This document shows, one piece after another, positions 1 to 7,593 of a stretch of 39,053 bases of DNA; positions within the stretch are counted from its first letter, which is position 1, and each line of letters opens with the position of its first letter. The DNA is from an uncultured Jannaschia sp. (GTDB lineage Bacteria; Pseudomonadota; Alphaproteobacteria; Rhodobacterales; Rhodobacteraceae): assembly GCA_947494145.1 (NCBI GenBank), contig CANLTZ010000006.1, positions 215,001 through 254,053 on the forward strand. Reading direction: 5' to 3'. A program made the translations under genes and the position numbers. The notes under the pieces are model-generated. The model had not been told where the DNA came from, did not search any database, and saw nothing but the letters and a program-made list of their open reading frames with translations.

Positions 1-337
1 GCTGTTCGCCGTTTAAAGAGGTACGTGAGCTGGGTTTAGAACGTCGTGAGACAGTTCGGTCCCTATCTTCCGTGGGTGTAGGATACTTGAGAGGAGTTGC
101 CCCTAGTACGAGAGGACCGGGGTGAACGATCCACTGGTGGACCTGTTGTCGTGCCAACGGCAGTGCAGGGTAGCTATGATCGGACAGGATAACCGCTGAA
201 GGCATCTAAGCGGGAAGCCCCCCTCGAAACAAGGTATCCCTGAGGACCGTGGTAGACCACCACGTCGATAGGCCGGAGATGTAAGCGCAGTAATGCGTTC
301 AGTTGACCGGTACTAATTGTCCGATAGGCTTGATTTG
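1..337 (+). rRNA. rrl: 23S ribosomal RNA, 3' end (partial)
   Basis: This is the last third of a kilobase of a 23S rRNA gene; its 5' part lies outside the window. The near-universal sarcin-ricin loop AGTACGAGAGGACC is present at about 105-118, and the normal domain VI sequence follows it. The 3' boundary is placed just after the closing segment near 337 by comparison with other alphaproteobacterial operons and is uncertain by a few bases. The stretch 338-420 is the 23S-5S spacer and shows no tRNA. Confidence 0.97.
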
Positions 338-420
338 ATCCAGTAGAAGCCATGCTTCGTGGACAAGATCAAAAGCATACGCACACTAGCGTGCATGACT
401 TGGAATGGATGTGTTTCCTT

Positions 421-539
421 GGTTTGGTGATCATAGCGCAAGCAAAACACCCGGTCCCATCCCGAACCCGGCCGTTAAGTGCTGTAGCGCCGATGGTACT
501 GCGTCTCAAGGCGTGGGAGAGTAGGTCATCGCCAAACCT
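421..539 (+). rRNA. rrf: 5S ribosomal RNA
   Basis: A complete 5S rRNA. Its 5' and 3' ends (GGTTTGG and CCAAACC) pair to form helix I. The inner segments, such as the CCATCCCGAAC loop and GGGAGAGTAGG, are typical of alphaproteobacterial 5S. It follows the 23S by about 80 bases and completes the rRNA operon. Many related operons carry an initiator tRNA after the 5S; none is visible between here and the terminator. Confidence 0.96.
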
Positions 540-609
540 AGGAAGCACATCCGAGTATCTCTCTGACGATGTTTCTAACCAAAATGATCAACGCTGTTTG
601 ATGAGGTAG

Positions 610-637
610 CGCCTTGCCCCGTCGGGCGGCGTTTTTT
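610..637 (+). terminator. Rho-independent terminator of the rRNA operon
   Basis: A GC-rich stem with outer arm CGCC pairing with GGCG and inner GCCC pairing with GGGC around a short loop is followed at once by six T. It lies about 70 bases after the 5S gene and is the natural end of the rRNA transcript. Confidence 0.85.
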
Positions 638-739
638 CACGTCCAGTCACTACTCGGTGTCGGGCCATCCCCGCGGCTGTTCACGCCTGACTCATGCAGT
701 TTAGGTTTGCCAACCAGAATACGCCACTTGAGCCTCGCG

Positions 740-1912
740 ATGTCATCCACCGCCCCATATGACGCCTTCGTTTTTCACCGCTCTTATTTCTGCGGCAAGA
801 TGCTGGCTTATCTGCGCTATAAGCAGGTCCCCTTCAACGCGATCTACAAACCACTCTCGGAAGTGGGGGGAGAAATCGCGCGCAATACCGGCTTGCGCCA
901 AATGCCGGCGATACGAATGGCGGACGGGACTTGGTTACAAGACACGACCCCCATGCTTGATTGGTTCGAGGCCCGCCATCCCGATCCACCGATCATGAGC
1001 GGTGATCCGGTAGTCGACTTTCTAATGCGTCTTCTGGAGGATTACGCAGATGAATGGCTCTGGCGGCCCGCGATTTTGTCCCGATGGGAAGCCGACGCGG
1101 ATGGGTCAATGTACAAGACGCTCTTCGTCAAAGAATTCCTCGGCGGGTTCTGGGCATGGGCGCCCCCGCTGACCTGGCTGGCAGGCAATCTGGTCAAGAA
1201 GCACCAATCGGATAAATTCCTGTCGGGCGATGGCTTGACGAAAGACAACCGTGACTACGTCTGGTCGATCTATACCAACACGCTCAACCGGTTAGAGGCG
1301 ATCTTCCAAAAGCAGCCTTTTCTATTGGGTGACCGTCCATGTCTGGCGGACTTTGGCTTCTTTGCCAGTATGTTCTGGCATTTCAGTAACGATCCAACCC
1401 CCAGCCGCATCATGCAGGAACAGGCGCCGGGCGTTTACGAGTGGGTCGCCCGTATGTGGAACATGACCGCCGAGAAAGCGGCTGGCGCTGCCTTTCTACC
1501 GACGGATGGGACTGTTCCGACGGGTTGGGGCCCGCTCCTGGCAGATGCGTGCGACGCCTACCTGCCTTATCTCCACACCAACGCGCGCGCGCTCGAGGCG
1601 GGGGAAGTGCGATTTGACCTAAAGGTCCAAGGCCATGTTTTCCCCAAGGTCCATGTAAGCCCATATCGCACTTGGTGTCGCGAGCGTTTGCAAAACGCCC
1701 TTTCAGAGTTGTCGCAGACAGATCAAGACCGCGTACAGGCCATTCTTGAGCCTCTCGGGGGCTGGCGGCCCCTGACAGCAGACGCCCATATTCGATCAGA
1801 CTGGGACCCTGAAGGTGTTGCGCCCATTTGCCGCCCACGGGAATTATCGCTTAGATACCGTCTGCTGGCCCCTTTCACAGGCACGAACCATGTGCGGACA
1901 AGACGGGCCTAG
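740..1912 (+). CDS. Glutathione S-transferase family protein with long C-terminal extension
   Basis: A 390-residue protein with an N-terminal thioredoxin-like GST domain. An FHRSYFCGK segment lies near residues 12-20, where the catalytic Ser/Cys sits in the family. The cis-proline segment QMPAIR is near 54-59 and the QDTTPML segment near 67-73, where the glutathione-contacting acidic/Ser pair lies. An alpha-helical GST C-domain follows to about 250. The last ~140 residues lie beyond the usual 200-250 residue length and I do not recognise them. The start is the ATG at 740, because the protein homology begins there; the open frame extends upstream to the rRNA terminator, which is unlikely to be translated. 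The gene stands alone. It probably conjugates or reduces electrophiles, but the substrate is unknown. Confidence 0.82.
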   Translation: MSSTAPYDAFVFHRSYFCGKMLAYLRYKQVPFNAIYKPLSEVGGEIARNTGLRQMPAIRMADGTWLQDTTPMLDWFEARHPDPPIMSGDPVVDFLMRLLEDYADEWLWRPAILSRWEADADGSMYKTLFVKEFLGGFWAWAPPLTWLAGNLVKKHQSDKFLSGDGLTKDNRDYVWSIYTNTLNRLEAIFQKQPFLLGDRPCLADFGFFASMFWHFSNDPTPSRIMQEQAPGVYEWVARMWNMTAEKAAGAAFLPTDGTVPTGWGPLLADACDAYLPYLHTNARALEAGEVRFDLKVQGHVFPKVHVSPYRTWCRERLQNALSELSQTDQDRVQAILEPLGGWRPLTADAHIRSDWDPEGVAPICRPRELSLRYRLLAPFTGTNHVRTRRA

Positions 1913-2058
1913 GCCTTGGTGTCCTTAACATGACGCAATGCGACTTTCGGAGAATTTCGCGGCTTGGCAAATTCGCGATAACGTTAGGAAATACTTGGAA
2001 GCCTTGCCCGCCAGATGACCCTCGCCCGGCGATCACGCTCCAACCGGGAGGTCGCGCA

Positions 2059-3033
2059 ATGTCGGCAATGGAACGCCATCTGACGCATGTCATTCGCACT
2101 GCGAAATCAACGACGGCCGCCGCCAAGTCGCGGCTATCTGCGTCTTGGCGTCGTTCGCTCATCGCCCATGGGTTAGACCCGATTGGTACCGCTCCACCTG
2201 CGCGCCTCAGCGATTCTGTTCTATCGGAACGCCAGACCTCCGATGCACTTCTGCTGCGGGTCGCACAGGATGAACTCGATGACCTGTTCGGCCTTGTGGC
2301 CTTGTCGGGATGTGCTGTCTTGTTGACGGACCGGGACGGCATCGTCCTCGACTCACGCGCACCCGCGGGGGATCGCGACACGTTTCGGAGTTGGGGGTTG
2401 TCGCCTGGCTTCGATTGGAGCGAGGCGTCCGAGGGAACCAACGGAATCGGCACCTGCTTGGCCGATGAGCGTCCCGTGGTCATCCACCGAGATGAGCACT
2501 TCTTGTGTCGAAATACCGCGATGAGTTGCATTGACGCCCCTGTCTTCGGTGCCGACGGGGAAATTGTGGCCGCACTCGATGTGTCTTCTGCCCGGGCGGA
2601 TCAGACGAAGACAATGAATTGCCTCTTGGCTGCAGCAGTCGAGCGGTTCGCCCACCGGATCGAAACTGCCTTGTTCCGCGCCGTTTATCCCACGTCTCGG
2701 ATCGTGGCGGGCGCCCCCGACCGCGCGCCGAGCTTGCTTGCGGTGGATGCCGACGACTTGGTCATCGGGGCGACCCGGGCCGCACGCCGAACCTTGGGCT
2801 TGCCGCGCACAGCCGCCTTCGCGGCAACGCCAGCGACGGATCTGTTGGGCCAGGCCCGCCCGCGGTCCGGCATCGAAGGGGCCGAACACGCAGCCATCAA
2901 GCGCGCCCTTGCCCGTCACCGCGGAAATGCCAGTGCCGCAGCGCGGGCGCTTGGTTTGTCGCGCGCAACGCTTTACCGGCGCATGGCGCGGCTGGGCGTG
3001 GATAAAGGCTGCGCCAACCTGTCTCACATCTGA
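2059..3033 (+). CDS. GAF-domain, Fis-type HTH transcriptional regulator (AcoR-like, no AAA+ domain)
   Basis: A 324-residue regulator. The central GAF-like sensor contains the EGTNGIGTCLA and APVFGADGEIVAALDVSS segments (about residues 124-185) that mark AcoR-type activators. The C-terminal Fis-type helix-turn-helix (about 279-313) contains GNASAAARALGLSRATLYRR. The AAA+ sigma-54 interaction module that lies between these parts in true AcoR is missing, so it probably works at sigma-70 promoters. The ATG at 2059 is chosen because GGGAGG lies 8 bases upstream; the frame is open further upstream without such a site. It sits 109 bases before a same-strand aldehyde dehydrogenase gene, and palindromes lie in the gap, so it most likely controls that gene in response to an aldehyde, alcohol or acetoin-like compound. 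Confidence 0.85.
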   Translation: MSAMERHLTHVIRTAKSTTAAAKSRLSASWRRSLIAHGLDPIGTAPPARLSDSVLSERQTSDALLLRVAQDELDDLFGLVALSGCAVLLTDRDGIVLDSRAPAGDRDTFRSWGLSPGFDWSEASEGTNGIGTCLADERPVVIHRDEHFLCRNTAMSCIDAPVFGADGEIVAALDVSSARADQTKTMNCLLAAAVERFAHRIETALFRAVYPTSRIVAGAPDRAPSLLAVDADDLVIGATRAARRTLGLPRTAAFAATPATDLLGQARPRSGIEGAEHAAIKRALARHRGNASAAARALGLSRATLYRRMARLGVDKGCANLSHI

Positions 3034-3050
3034 GACAGATCAGCGATCTG
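3019..3050. promoter_or_regulatory. Overlapping palindromes upstream of the aldehyde dehydrogenase gene
   Basis: Two perfect inverted repeats overlap at the end of the regulator gene. CTGTCTC pairs with GAGACAG across a 6-base spacer (3019-3038). CAGATC pairs with GATCTG across 3 bases (3036-3050). The first carries TGT...ACA ends, a spacing common in operators of Fis-type activators. No T-run follows, so a terminator is less likely. An operator for the adjacent regulator is inferred, not shown. Confidence 0.45.
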
Positions 3051-3142
3051 CCGCCTTTGGGTGGGCCGATTCAGCCCGCACCTTCGCATAACCTTCCTTC
3101 AGCACCCGGAAATGGCCCGGGGCACCAGGAGGAAAGCTTGCC

Positions 3143-4666
3143 ATGAATGACATGACCCAATTCAGCGCGCAGACCCATGTCTCGCCCTTCGCCCGTCGCT
3201 ACGACAACTTCATTGGCGGCCAGTTCGTAGCCCCAAAATCCCGGCGCTACTTCGAAAATGTCAGTCCCGTAACTGGTGGCCCGATCGGTGAAATCGCCCG
3301 GTCCGAGGCCGCGGACGTCGAGGCAGCACTTGATGCGGCCCACGCGGCCAAGGACGCCTGGGCACGGACAAGCACGACAGACCGGTCCAACATGCTCATG
3401 AAGATCGCACAGATCATGGAGGATAATCTGGAGCTTCTCGCCATCTGCGAGACGTGGGACAATGGCAAGGCCATCCGCGAGACGCGCGCAGCCGATTTGC
3501 CGCTGGCCGTCGACCATTTCCGATATTTCGCAGGCGTCATCCGCGCCCAAGAAGGCACAATGGGTGAGATCGACGACGACACCGTCGCCTACCACTTCCA
3601 TGAGCCGCTGGGCGTCGTGGGCCAGATCATTCCCTGGAACTTCCCCCTTTTGATGGCGGCATGGAAGCTGGCCCCGGCGCTGGCGGCGGGCAATTGCGTC
3701 GTCCTCAAACCAGCGGAACAGACGCCTGCAACAATTATGGTCTTCTGCGAATTGATCGCCGACGTGCTGCCCGCGGGTGTGCTGAACGTCGTCAACGGCT
3801 TCGGGCTCGAAGCGGGCAAGCCGCTGGCGACGTCGGACAGGATCGCCAAGGTCGCCTTCACGGGTGAGACGTCGACCGGCCGCCTCATCATGCAATACGC
3901 CACCGAGAACATCATTCCCGTGACGCTGGAACTGGGCGGCAAGTCGCCCAACATCTTCTTCAAGGATGTACTGGCCGAAGACGATGCCTTCTTCGACAAG
4001 GCCATCGAAGGCTTCGTGATGTTCGCGCTCAATCAAGGTGAGGTCTGCACGTGCCCGTCCCGCGCGATTATCCACGAAAGCATCTACGACCGCTTCATGG
4101 AAAGGGCGCTGGCACGGACACAAGCCATCATCCAAGGCGATCCGCGCGATGGCGACACGATGATGGGGGCCCAGGCATCAAGCGAGCAGCGTGAGAAGAT
4201 CCTCAGCTACTTCGATATCGGCCGCCAGGAAGGCGCAAAGGTCTTGACCGGCGGAGAAGCTGCTCAGCTCGGCGGAGACATGGCCAATGGTTACTACGTC
4301 AAGCCGACCATTCTTGAAGGTCACAACAAGATGCGTGTCTTCCAGGAAGAAATCTTCGGCCCGGTCGTATCGGTGACGACCTTCAAGGACGAAGATGAAG
4401 CGCTGTCGATTGCCAATGACACGCAGTACGGTCTGGGCGCCGGCGTTTGGTCGCGCGATGCCAACACCTGCTACCGCTTCGGACGGGCCATCAAAGCGGG
4501 CCGTGTCTGGACCAACTGCTATCACCTCTATCCCGCCCATGCGGCCTTTGGCGGGTACAAACAGTCGGGCATCGGGCGCGAAACCCATAAGATGATGCTA
4601 AACCATTATCAGCAGACCAAAAACATGCTCGTGAGCTACAACCCAAACAAGCTGGGCTTCTTCTAA
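3143..4666 (+). CDS. NAD-dependent aldehyde dehydrogenase (ExaC/AcoD/AldB-like)
   Basis: A 507-residue cytosolic aldehyde dehydrogenase that oxidises an aldehyde to the acid with NAD(P)+. It shows the cofactor segment IIPWNFPLL (162-170), the general-base glutamate in LELGGKSPN (E263), and the nucleophile in [11 protein letters not shown] (C302, with a second cysteine at 304). The doubled-cysteine CTCPSR form is typical of the ExaC/AcoD/AldB subgroup that handles acetaldehyde and related short aldehydes. A strong GGAGG site precedes the ATG. A Fis-type regulator lies upstream and a DUF779 gene downstream; DUF779 genes are very often neighbours of this dehydrogenase subgroup. The in vivo substrate is inferred. 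Confidence 0.93.
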   Translation: MNDMTQFSAQTHVSPFARRYDNFIGGQFVAPKSRRYFENVSPVTGGPIGEIARSEAADVEAALDAAHAAKDAWARTSTTDRSNMLMKIAQIMEDNLELLAICETWDNGKAIRETRAADLPLAVDHFRYFAGVIRAQEGTMGEIDDDTVAYHFHEPLGVVGQIIPWNFPLLMAAWKLAPALAAGNCVVLKPAEQTPATIMVFCELIADVLPAGVLNVVNGFGLEAGKPLATSDRIAKVAFTGETSTGRLIMQYATENIIPVTLELGGKSPNIFFKDVLAEDDAFFDKAIEGFVMFALNQGEVCTCPSRAIIHESIYDRFMERALARTQAIIQGDPRDGDTMMGAQASSEQREKILSYFDIGRQEGAKVLTGGEAAQLGGDMANGYYVKPTILEGHNKMRVFQEEIFGPVVSVTTFKDEDEALSIANDTQYGLGAGVWSRDANTCYRFGRAIKAGRVWTNCYHLYPAHAAFGGYKQSGIGRETHKMMLNHYQQTKNMLVSYNPNKLGFF

Positions 4667-4688
4667 GTCCACGGCCATGAAAACTAGA

Positions 4689-4716
4689 CGGGTCCGCATT
4701 GTTGGGCCCGTTTTTG
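4689..4716 (+). terminator. Rho-independent terminator after the aldehyde dehydrogenase gene
   Basis: ACGGGTCC pairs with GGGCCCGT (one G-T wobble) around an 8-base loop, followed by a run of T. It lies 22 bases after the dehydrogenase stop codon and 24 bases before the next start. It should end or attenuate transcription into the methyltransferase/DUF779 pair. Confidence 0.8.
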
Positions 4717-4740
4717 ATGTTCTCGGGGAAAGGATCCGCC

Positions 4741-5403
4741 ATGGACGCGTCATTTTGGCATGATCGCTGGGAAGCTGGCGAGACGGGGTTTCATCAGGCG
4801 GAAGGGAACCCCCTCTTTGCAGAACACTTCGCGGATCTGGCGTTGCCGCGCGGCAAGCGGGTTTTTCTGCCGCTTTCGGGCAAGACCGGCGACATCCCCT
4901 GGCTTCTGACGCGCGGCTACAGCGTGGTGACGGCCGAACTGAGCCAGCTTGCCATCGACCAATTGTTCGCCGGGCTGGGGATCGTGCCCCGGGTGGCACA
5001 GCGTGACGGGTTACGTAATCACCGCGCGCCAGGGCTCGACGTTTTTGTTGGCGATTTCTTCGATGTGAACGCCAATATCTTGGGACCGGTAGATCTGATC
5101 TATGACCGAGCGGCCCTTGTCGCCTTGCCCGATACCATGCGCGCGCAATACGCAGATCATCTGCGCATGATTACTCAGACCGCGCCTCAATTACTCATCA
5201 CCTTCGAATATGACCAAACCCTGATGGAAGGCCCGCCTTTTTCCGTCGATGCGGCTGAGGTGAGTACCCACTACGCGGCCGCCTACGATGTTTCCCAATT
5301 GGAAAGGCGCCCCCTACCCGGCGGATTGCGGAACCTGGCGGAAGTAGTCGAAATCGCGTGGCTGCTTCAGCCGAAAGCCCAGACCGATGGGGGCGGCGCA
5401 TGA
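4741..5403 (+). CDS. tpm: Thiopurine S-methyltransferase family protein
   Basis: A 220-residue SAM-dependent methyltransferase. The N-terminus FWHDRWEAGETGFHQAEGNPLF is characteristic of bacterial thiopurine methyltransferases. It is followed by the SAM-binding segment RVFLPLSGKTGDIPWLL (about 40-56) and the VTAELS segment after it. The family methylates thiol, selenium or tellurium compounds in the cytosol. The ATG at 4741 is preceded by a GGGGAAAGG-type site. The stop codon overlaps the DUF779 start in an ATGA arrangement, so the two proteins are translationally coupled. The bacterial physiological substrate is not settled; detoxification of metalloid or thiol compounds is the usual suggestion. 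Confidence 0.88.
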   Translation: MDASFWHDRWEAGETGFHQAEGNPLFAEHFADLALPRGKRVFLPLSGKTGDIPWLLTRGYSVVTAELSQLAIDQLFAGLGIVPRVAQRDGLRNHRAPGLDVFVGDFFDVNANILGPVDLIYDRAALVALPDTMRAQYADHLRMITQTAPQLLITFEYDQTLMEGPPFSVDAAEVSTHYAAAYDVSQLERRPLPGGLRNLAEVVEIAWLLQPKAQTDGGGA

Positions 5404-5804
5404 CCGAGACGAAGGATCAACCGCGCCCCTTGCCGGAGATACCATCTCGCGTGACGGCCACCCAAGCGGCCCGCGACCTGCTGACAGACATCCGGGCGCA
5501 ATACGGTGACGTCATGTTTCACCAATCCGGCGGCTGCTGCGATGGGTCGTCGCCCATGTGCTACCCGGTTGGCGACTTTCCGATCGGCTCCAAGGATGTG
5601 TGCCTGGGCGATGTCGACGGGGCTGAGGTCTGGATATCCGGGCCTCAATTCGAAATCTGGAAAGACTCCTGTCTCATTCTGGATGTGGTCGAAGGGCAGG
5701 GCGGTATGTTCAGCCTCGACAATGGCACCGGGCGGCGCTTTCTGACCCGCAGCAAGATGTTCTCAGACAGTGAACGTGCAGCACTCCAAATCGGCCCAAC
5801 CTGA
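5400..5804 (+). CDS. DUF779 domain protein
   Basis: A 134-residue protein of the DUF779 family, recognised from the conserved cysteine-rich segment HQSGGCCDGSSPMCYP (about residues 38-53) and the aromatic WISGPQFEIWKD segment. The clustered cysteines suggest metal or redox chemistry, but no function is established. Family members commonly sit beside ExaC/AldB-like aldehyde dehydrogenases, as here, though in this window a terminator and a methyltransferase gene are inserted between them. Translation is coupled to the methyltransferase gene through a 4-base overlap. Confidence 0.88.
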   Translation: MTETKDQPRPLPEIPSRVTATQAARDLLTDIRAQYGDVMFHQSGGCCDGSSPMCYPVGDFPIGSKDVCLGDVDGAEVWISGPQFEIWKDSCLILDVVEGQGGMFSLDNGTGRRFLTRSKMFSDSERAALQIGPT

Positions 5805-5855
5805 CAAAACACCGCGCGGCATGGCGCACCTCACGTCGAACATCCTAGCAAAGGT

Positions 5856-6521
5856 TCAGGGAAAAGGGCTCACGCCGATCAGAACAGGGTGCAGGACAAG
5901 CAAGCCAACATAGATCGCGACGGCGCACATTAAACGCGTCCCGATCTCAAGCGGCGCCATCCCTAGTTTCAATGCCGGCGCTTGCCTTGTCGCGTCCCGG
6001 GTCTCACCCCAGAGCGACCAAGATGCGCGCTTTCGCCGGTCGATCATCCGGCCCCCGATCAATGCGAAAATCGTGAAGACGCCAAACAACGCCACATGGG
6101 CGAGATCGCCATTGGGTGGGATATGCGTTGCCGACCATAGCGCCAGCGCAACGAGGATCGGATGGCGTGTCCAGCGAACAATACCGGGCCGCGTCGGGTC
6201 GAAGTCCACACTACGCCGCCCCCCGAAGGAAAACGGGTTGGGTCGGCCCAGGGTCATTGCAAGGATCACGCAGGCCGCGGCCATACCAAGAAGCGGGGCG
6301 GTCCTCTGCCAATGTGCCCCCTCCCAAAGCGGAATAAAGGGCGCGCGTGAAGCCGCCCCGATCAGCCACGCTAAAAGGCCGAGTGACAACGCCGAATAGG
6401 CGACGCTGAACCCAATGAGGCCAATTTTTCTGGCCAACCAAGCACGGACTTTTGGTCGAAGTGGCAGAGAATGCGCCAGTATGAAGCCCACGAAGGCCAA
6501 GACATATTCCAGCCAGGCCAA
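5856..6521 (-). CDS. NnrU family integral membrane protein
   Basis: A 221-residue protein with about five to six hydrophobic segments. NnrU-like features are the N-terminal helix ending in HSLPLRPKVR, the central TRHPILVALALWSATH segment and the LFGVFTIFALIG helix. NnrU was named in Rhodobacter denitrification loci but its biochemical role is unclear, and no denitrification gene is visible here. The most upstream start is TTG at 6519-6521, three bases after the stop of the preceding gene and following an AAGG sequence. That makes it the likely second gene of a two-gene operon with the beta-propeller protein. The TTG start is the least certain part. Confidence 0.8.
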   Translation of the reverse strand: MAWLEYVLAFVGFILAHSLPLRPKVRAWLARKIGLIGFSVAYSALSLGLLAWLIGAASRAPFIPLWEGAHWQRTAPLLGMAAACVILAMTLGRPNPFSFGGRRSVDFDPTRPGIVRWTRHPILVALALWSATHIPPNGDLAHVALFGVFTIFALIGGRMIDRRKRASWSLWGETRDATRQAPALKLGMAPLEIGTRLMCAVAIYVGLLVLHPVLIGVSPFP

Positions 6522-6524
6522 GCC

Positions 6525-7502
6525 TTAGCCTTTGCGTTGGGATGTGGGGGTCGGAAAGCGGCCAATGGATGGGCAATCAAGCGACCCCATCCAGACGACG
6601 CCATCTTCCTCCCGCACGCCCGTGACACTTCGAAAAGCGGGGTCTGTGGCCTCAAAACGGTGCACCATCCGGCCGCTTGGGTCGAAAGCCATGGTCCCAA
6701 CGAAAGACCGCGCCTCGGCACCCATCCGCGATGCGATCTGTGCGATCCCCCATCGGATCGGACGGGGCAGACGATGGATGACCGCAAGCGATTGCTCGGC
6801 CCGGCTGGGGCAACCGACCCAAATCAGGCCATCGGTGCCAAGTGACAGGTTGTCTGGCATGGAAGGCAGGTGATCGGCAAAGATCTCTCGCTTGCCTGAA
6901 CGTGGCCCTGAAAGCCAAAGCGTATGGATTGCGGCTTCTGCCGTTGCGGCGACTAAGATGCGATCACCTTCCGGGCCGGGCACGAAGACCACGCCGTTGG
7001 CGAAGCCGAGGCCGTCCATCATGACGTCGGGCGCACCCCCGGGCGTCAGGCGGATAAGCTGCCCTGAACGTGTGTTTTCCACGATATCGCGCGCAACGCC
7101 GTCCAAGCCGTAATGCGCCGATGACGTTGTGAACCAGATCGCGCCATCGGGCGCCACAGAGGGGTTGTTGCAGAAAACCAGGCGTTGGCCATCGACGTGG
7201 TCGCAAAGAACCTCGGCAGTCTGGTCTGCGCGGTTCGGATCGACGGCCAAAAGACCCTGCATCGCGTCGCAGACCACCAATCGCCCGTCGGCCAACCATT
7301 CCATCCCAAGGGGGCGGCCCCGTGTCTGCGCCAGAACCGTGATCTCGGCCCCGGCGGCTCGTCTGAGGACGCGCCCATCAGCAAGGCCAAAGACGACGCC
7401 GCTTGACCCGTCCGGAAGGACGTCTTCGGGGCCAATCCCGGGGATGTCGAGCAACTCCAAGCCGGGAAACGGTTGAGCGGGGGGATAGGCGGCGCGCGAC
7501 AT
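6525..7502 (-). CDS. SMP-30/gluconolactonase/strictosidine-synthase-like beta-propeller protein
   Basis: A 325-residue protein with repeated blades typical of the SMP-30/strictosidine synthase superfamily: GRPLGMEWLADGRLVVCD, NNPSVAPDGAIWFTTS, GFANGVVF and MPDNLSLGTDGLIWVG. Family members hydrolyse lactones or organophosphates with a divalent metal held in the propeller, or act as strictosidine-synthase-like proteins. The ATG at 7502 is preferred because the family's N-terminal sequence begins just after it, and the frame upstream lacks homology. No signal peptide is seen. It is probably cotranscribed with the NnrU-like gene. It diverges from hpnN across 91 bases, which must hold promoters for both directions. 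Confidence 0.8.
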   Translation of the reverse strand: MSRAAYPPAQPFPGLELLDIPGIGPEDVLPDGSSGVVFGLADGRVLRRAAGAEITVLAQTRGRPLGMEWLADGRLVVCDAMQGLLAVDPNRADQTAEVLCDHVDGQRLVFCNNPSVAPDGAIWFTTSSAHYGLDGVARDIVENTRSGQLIRLTPGGAPDVMMDGLGFANGVVFVPGPEGDRILVAATAEAAIHTLWLSGPRSGKREIFADHLPSMPDNLSLGTDGLIWVGCPSRAEQSLAVIHRLPRPIRWGIAQIASRMGAEARSFVGTMAFDPSGRMVHRFEATDPAFRSVTGVREEDGVVWMGSLDCPSIGRFPTPTSQRKG

Positions 7503-7593
7503 CCCGCAAGAGTGATCGCGCCGCCGGGAACACGCAAGGGTCGGGTCACTGCGCACCCTTGAACGCCCCTGCGCAACATGAAACCAACATCCC

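Noticed and set aside
352-609. Open frame running through the 5S rRNA gene
   Set aside because: It lies over a certain structural RNA and its spacer, with no protein homology.
540-609. Possible tRNA after the 5S gene
   Set aside because: No cloverleaf, T-loop or CCA-like end can be formed here; the terminator follows directly.
5856-6521. Denitrification locus suggested by NnrU
   Set aside because: No nitric oxide or nitrite reductase genes or regulator occur in the window; the family name alone does not support it.
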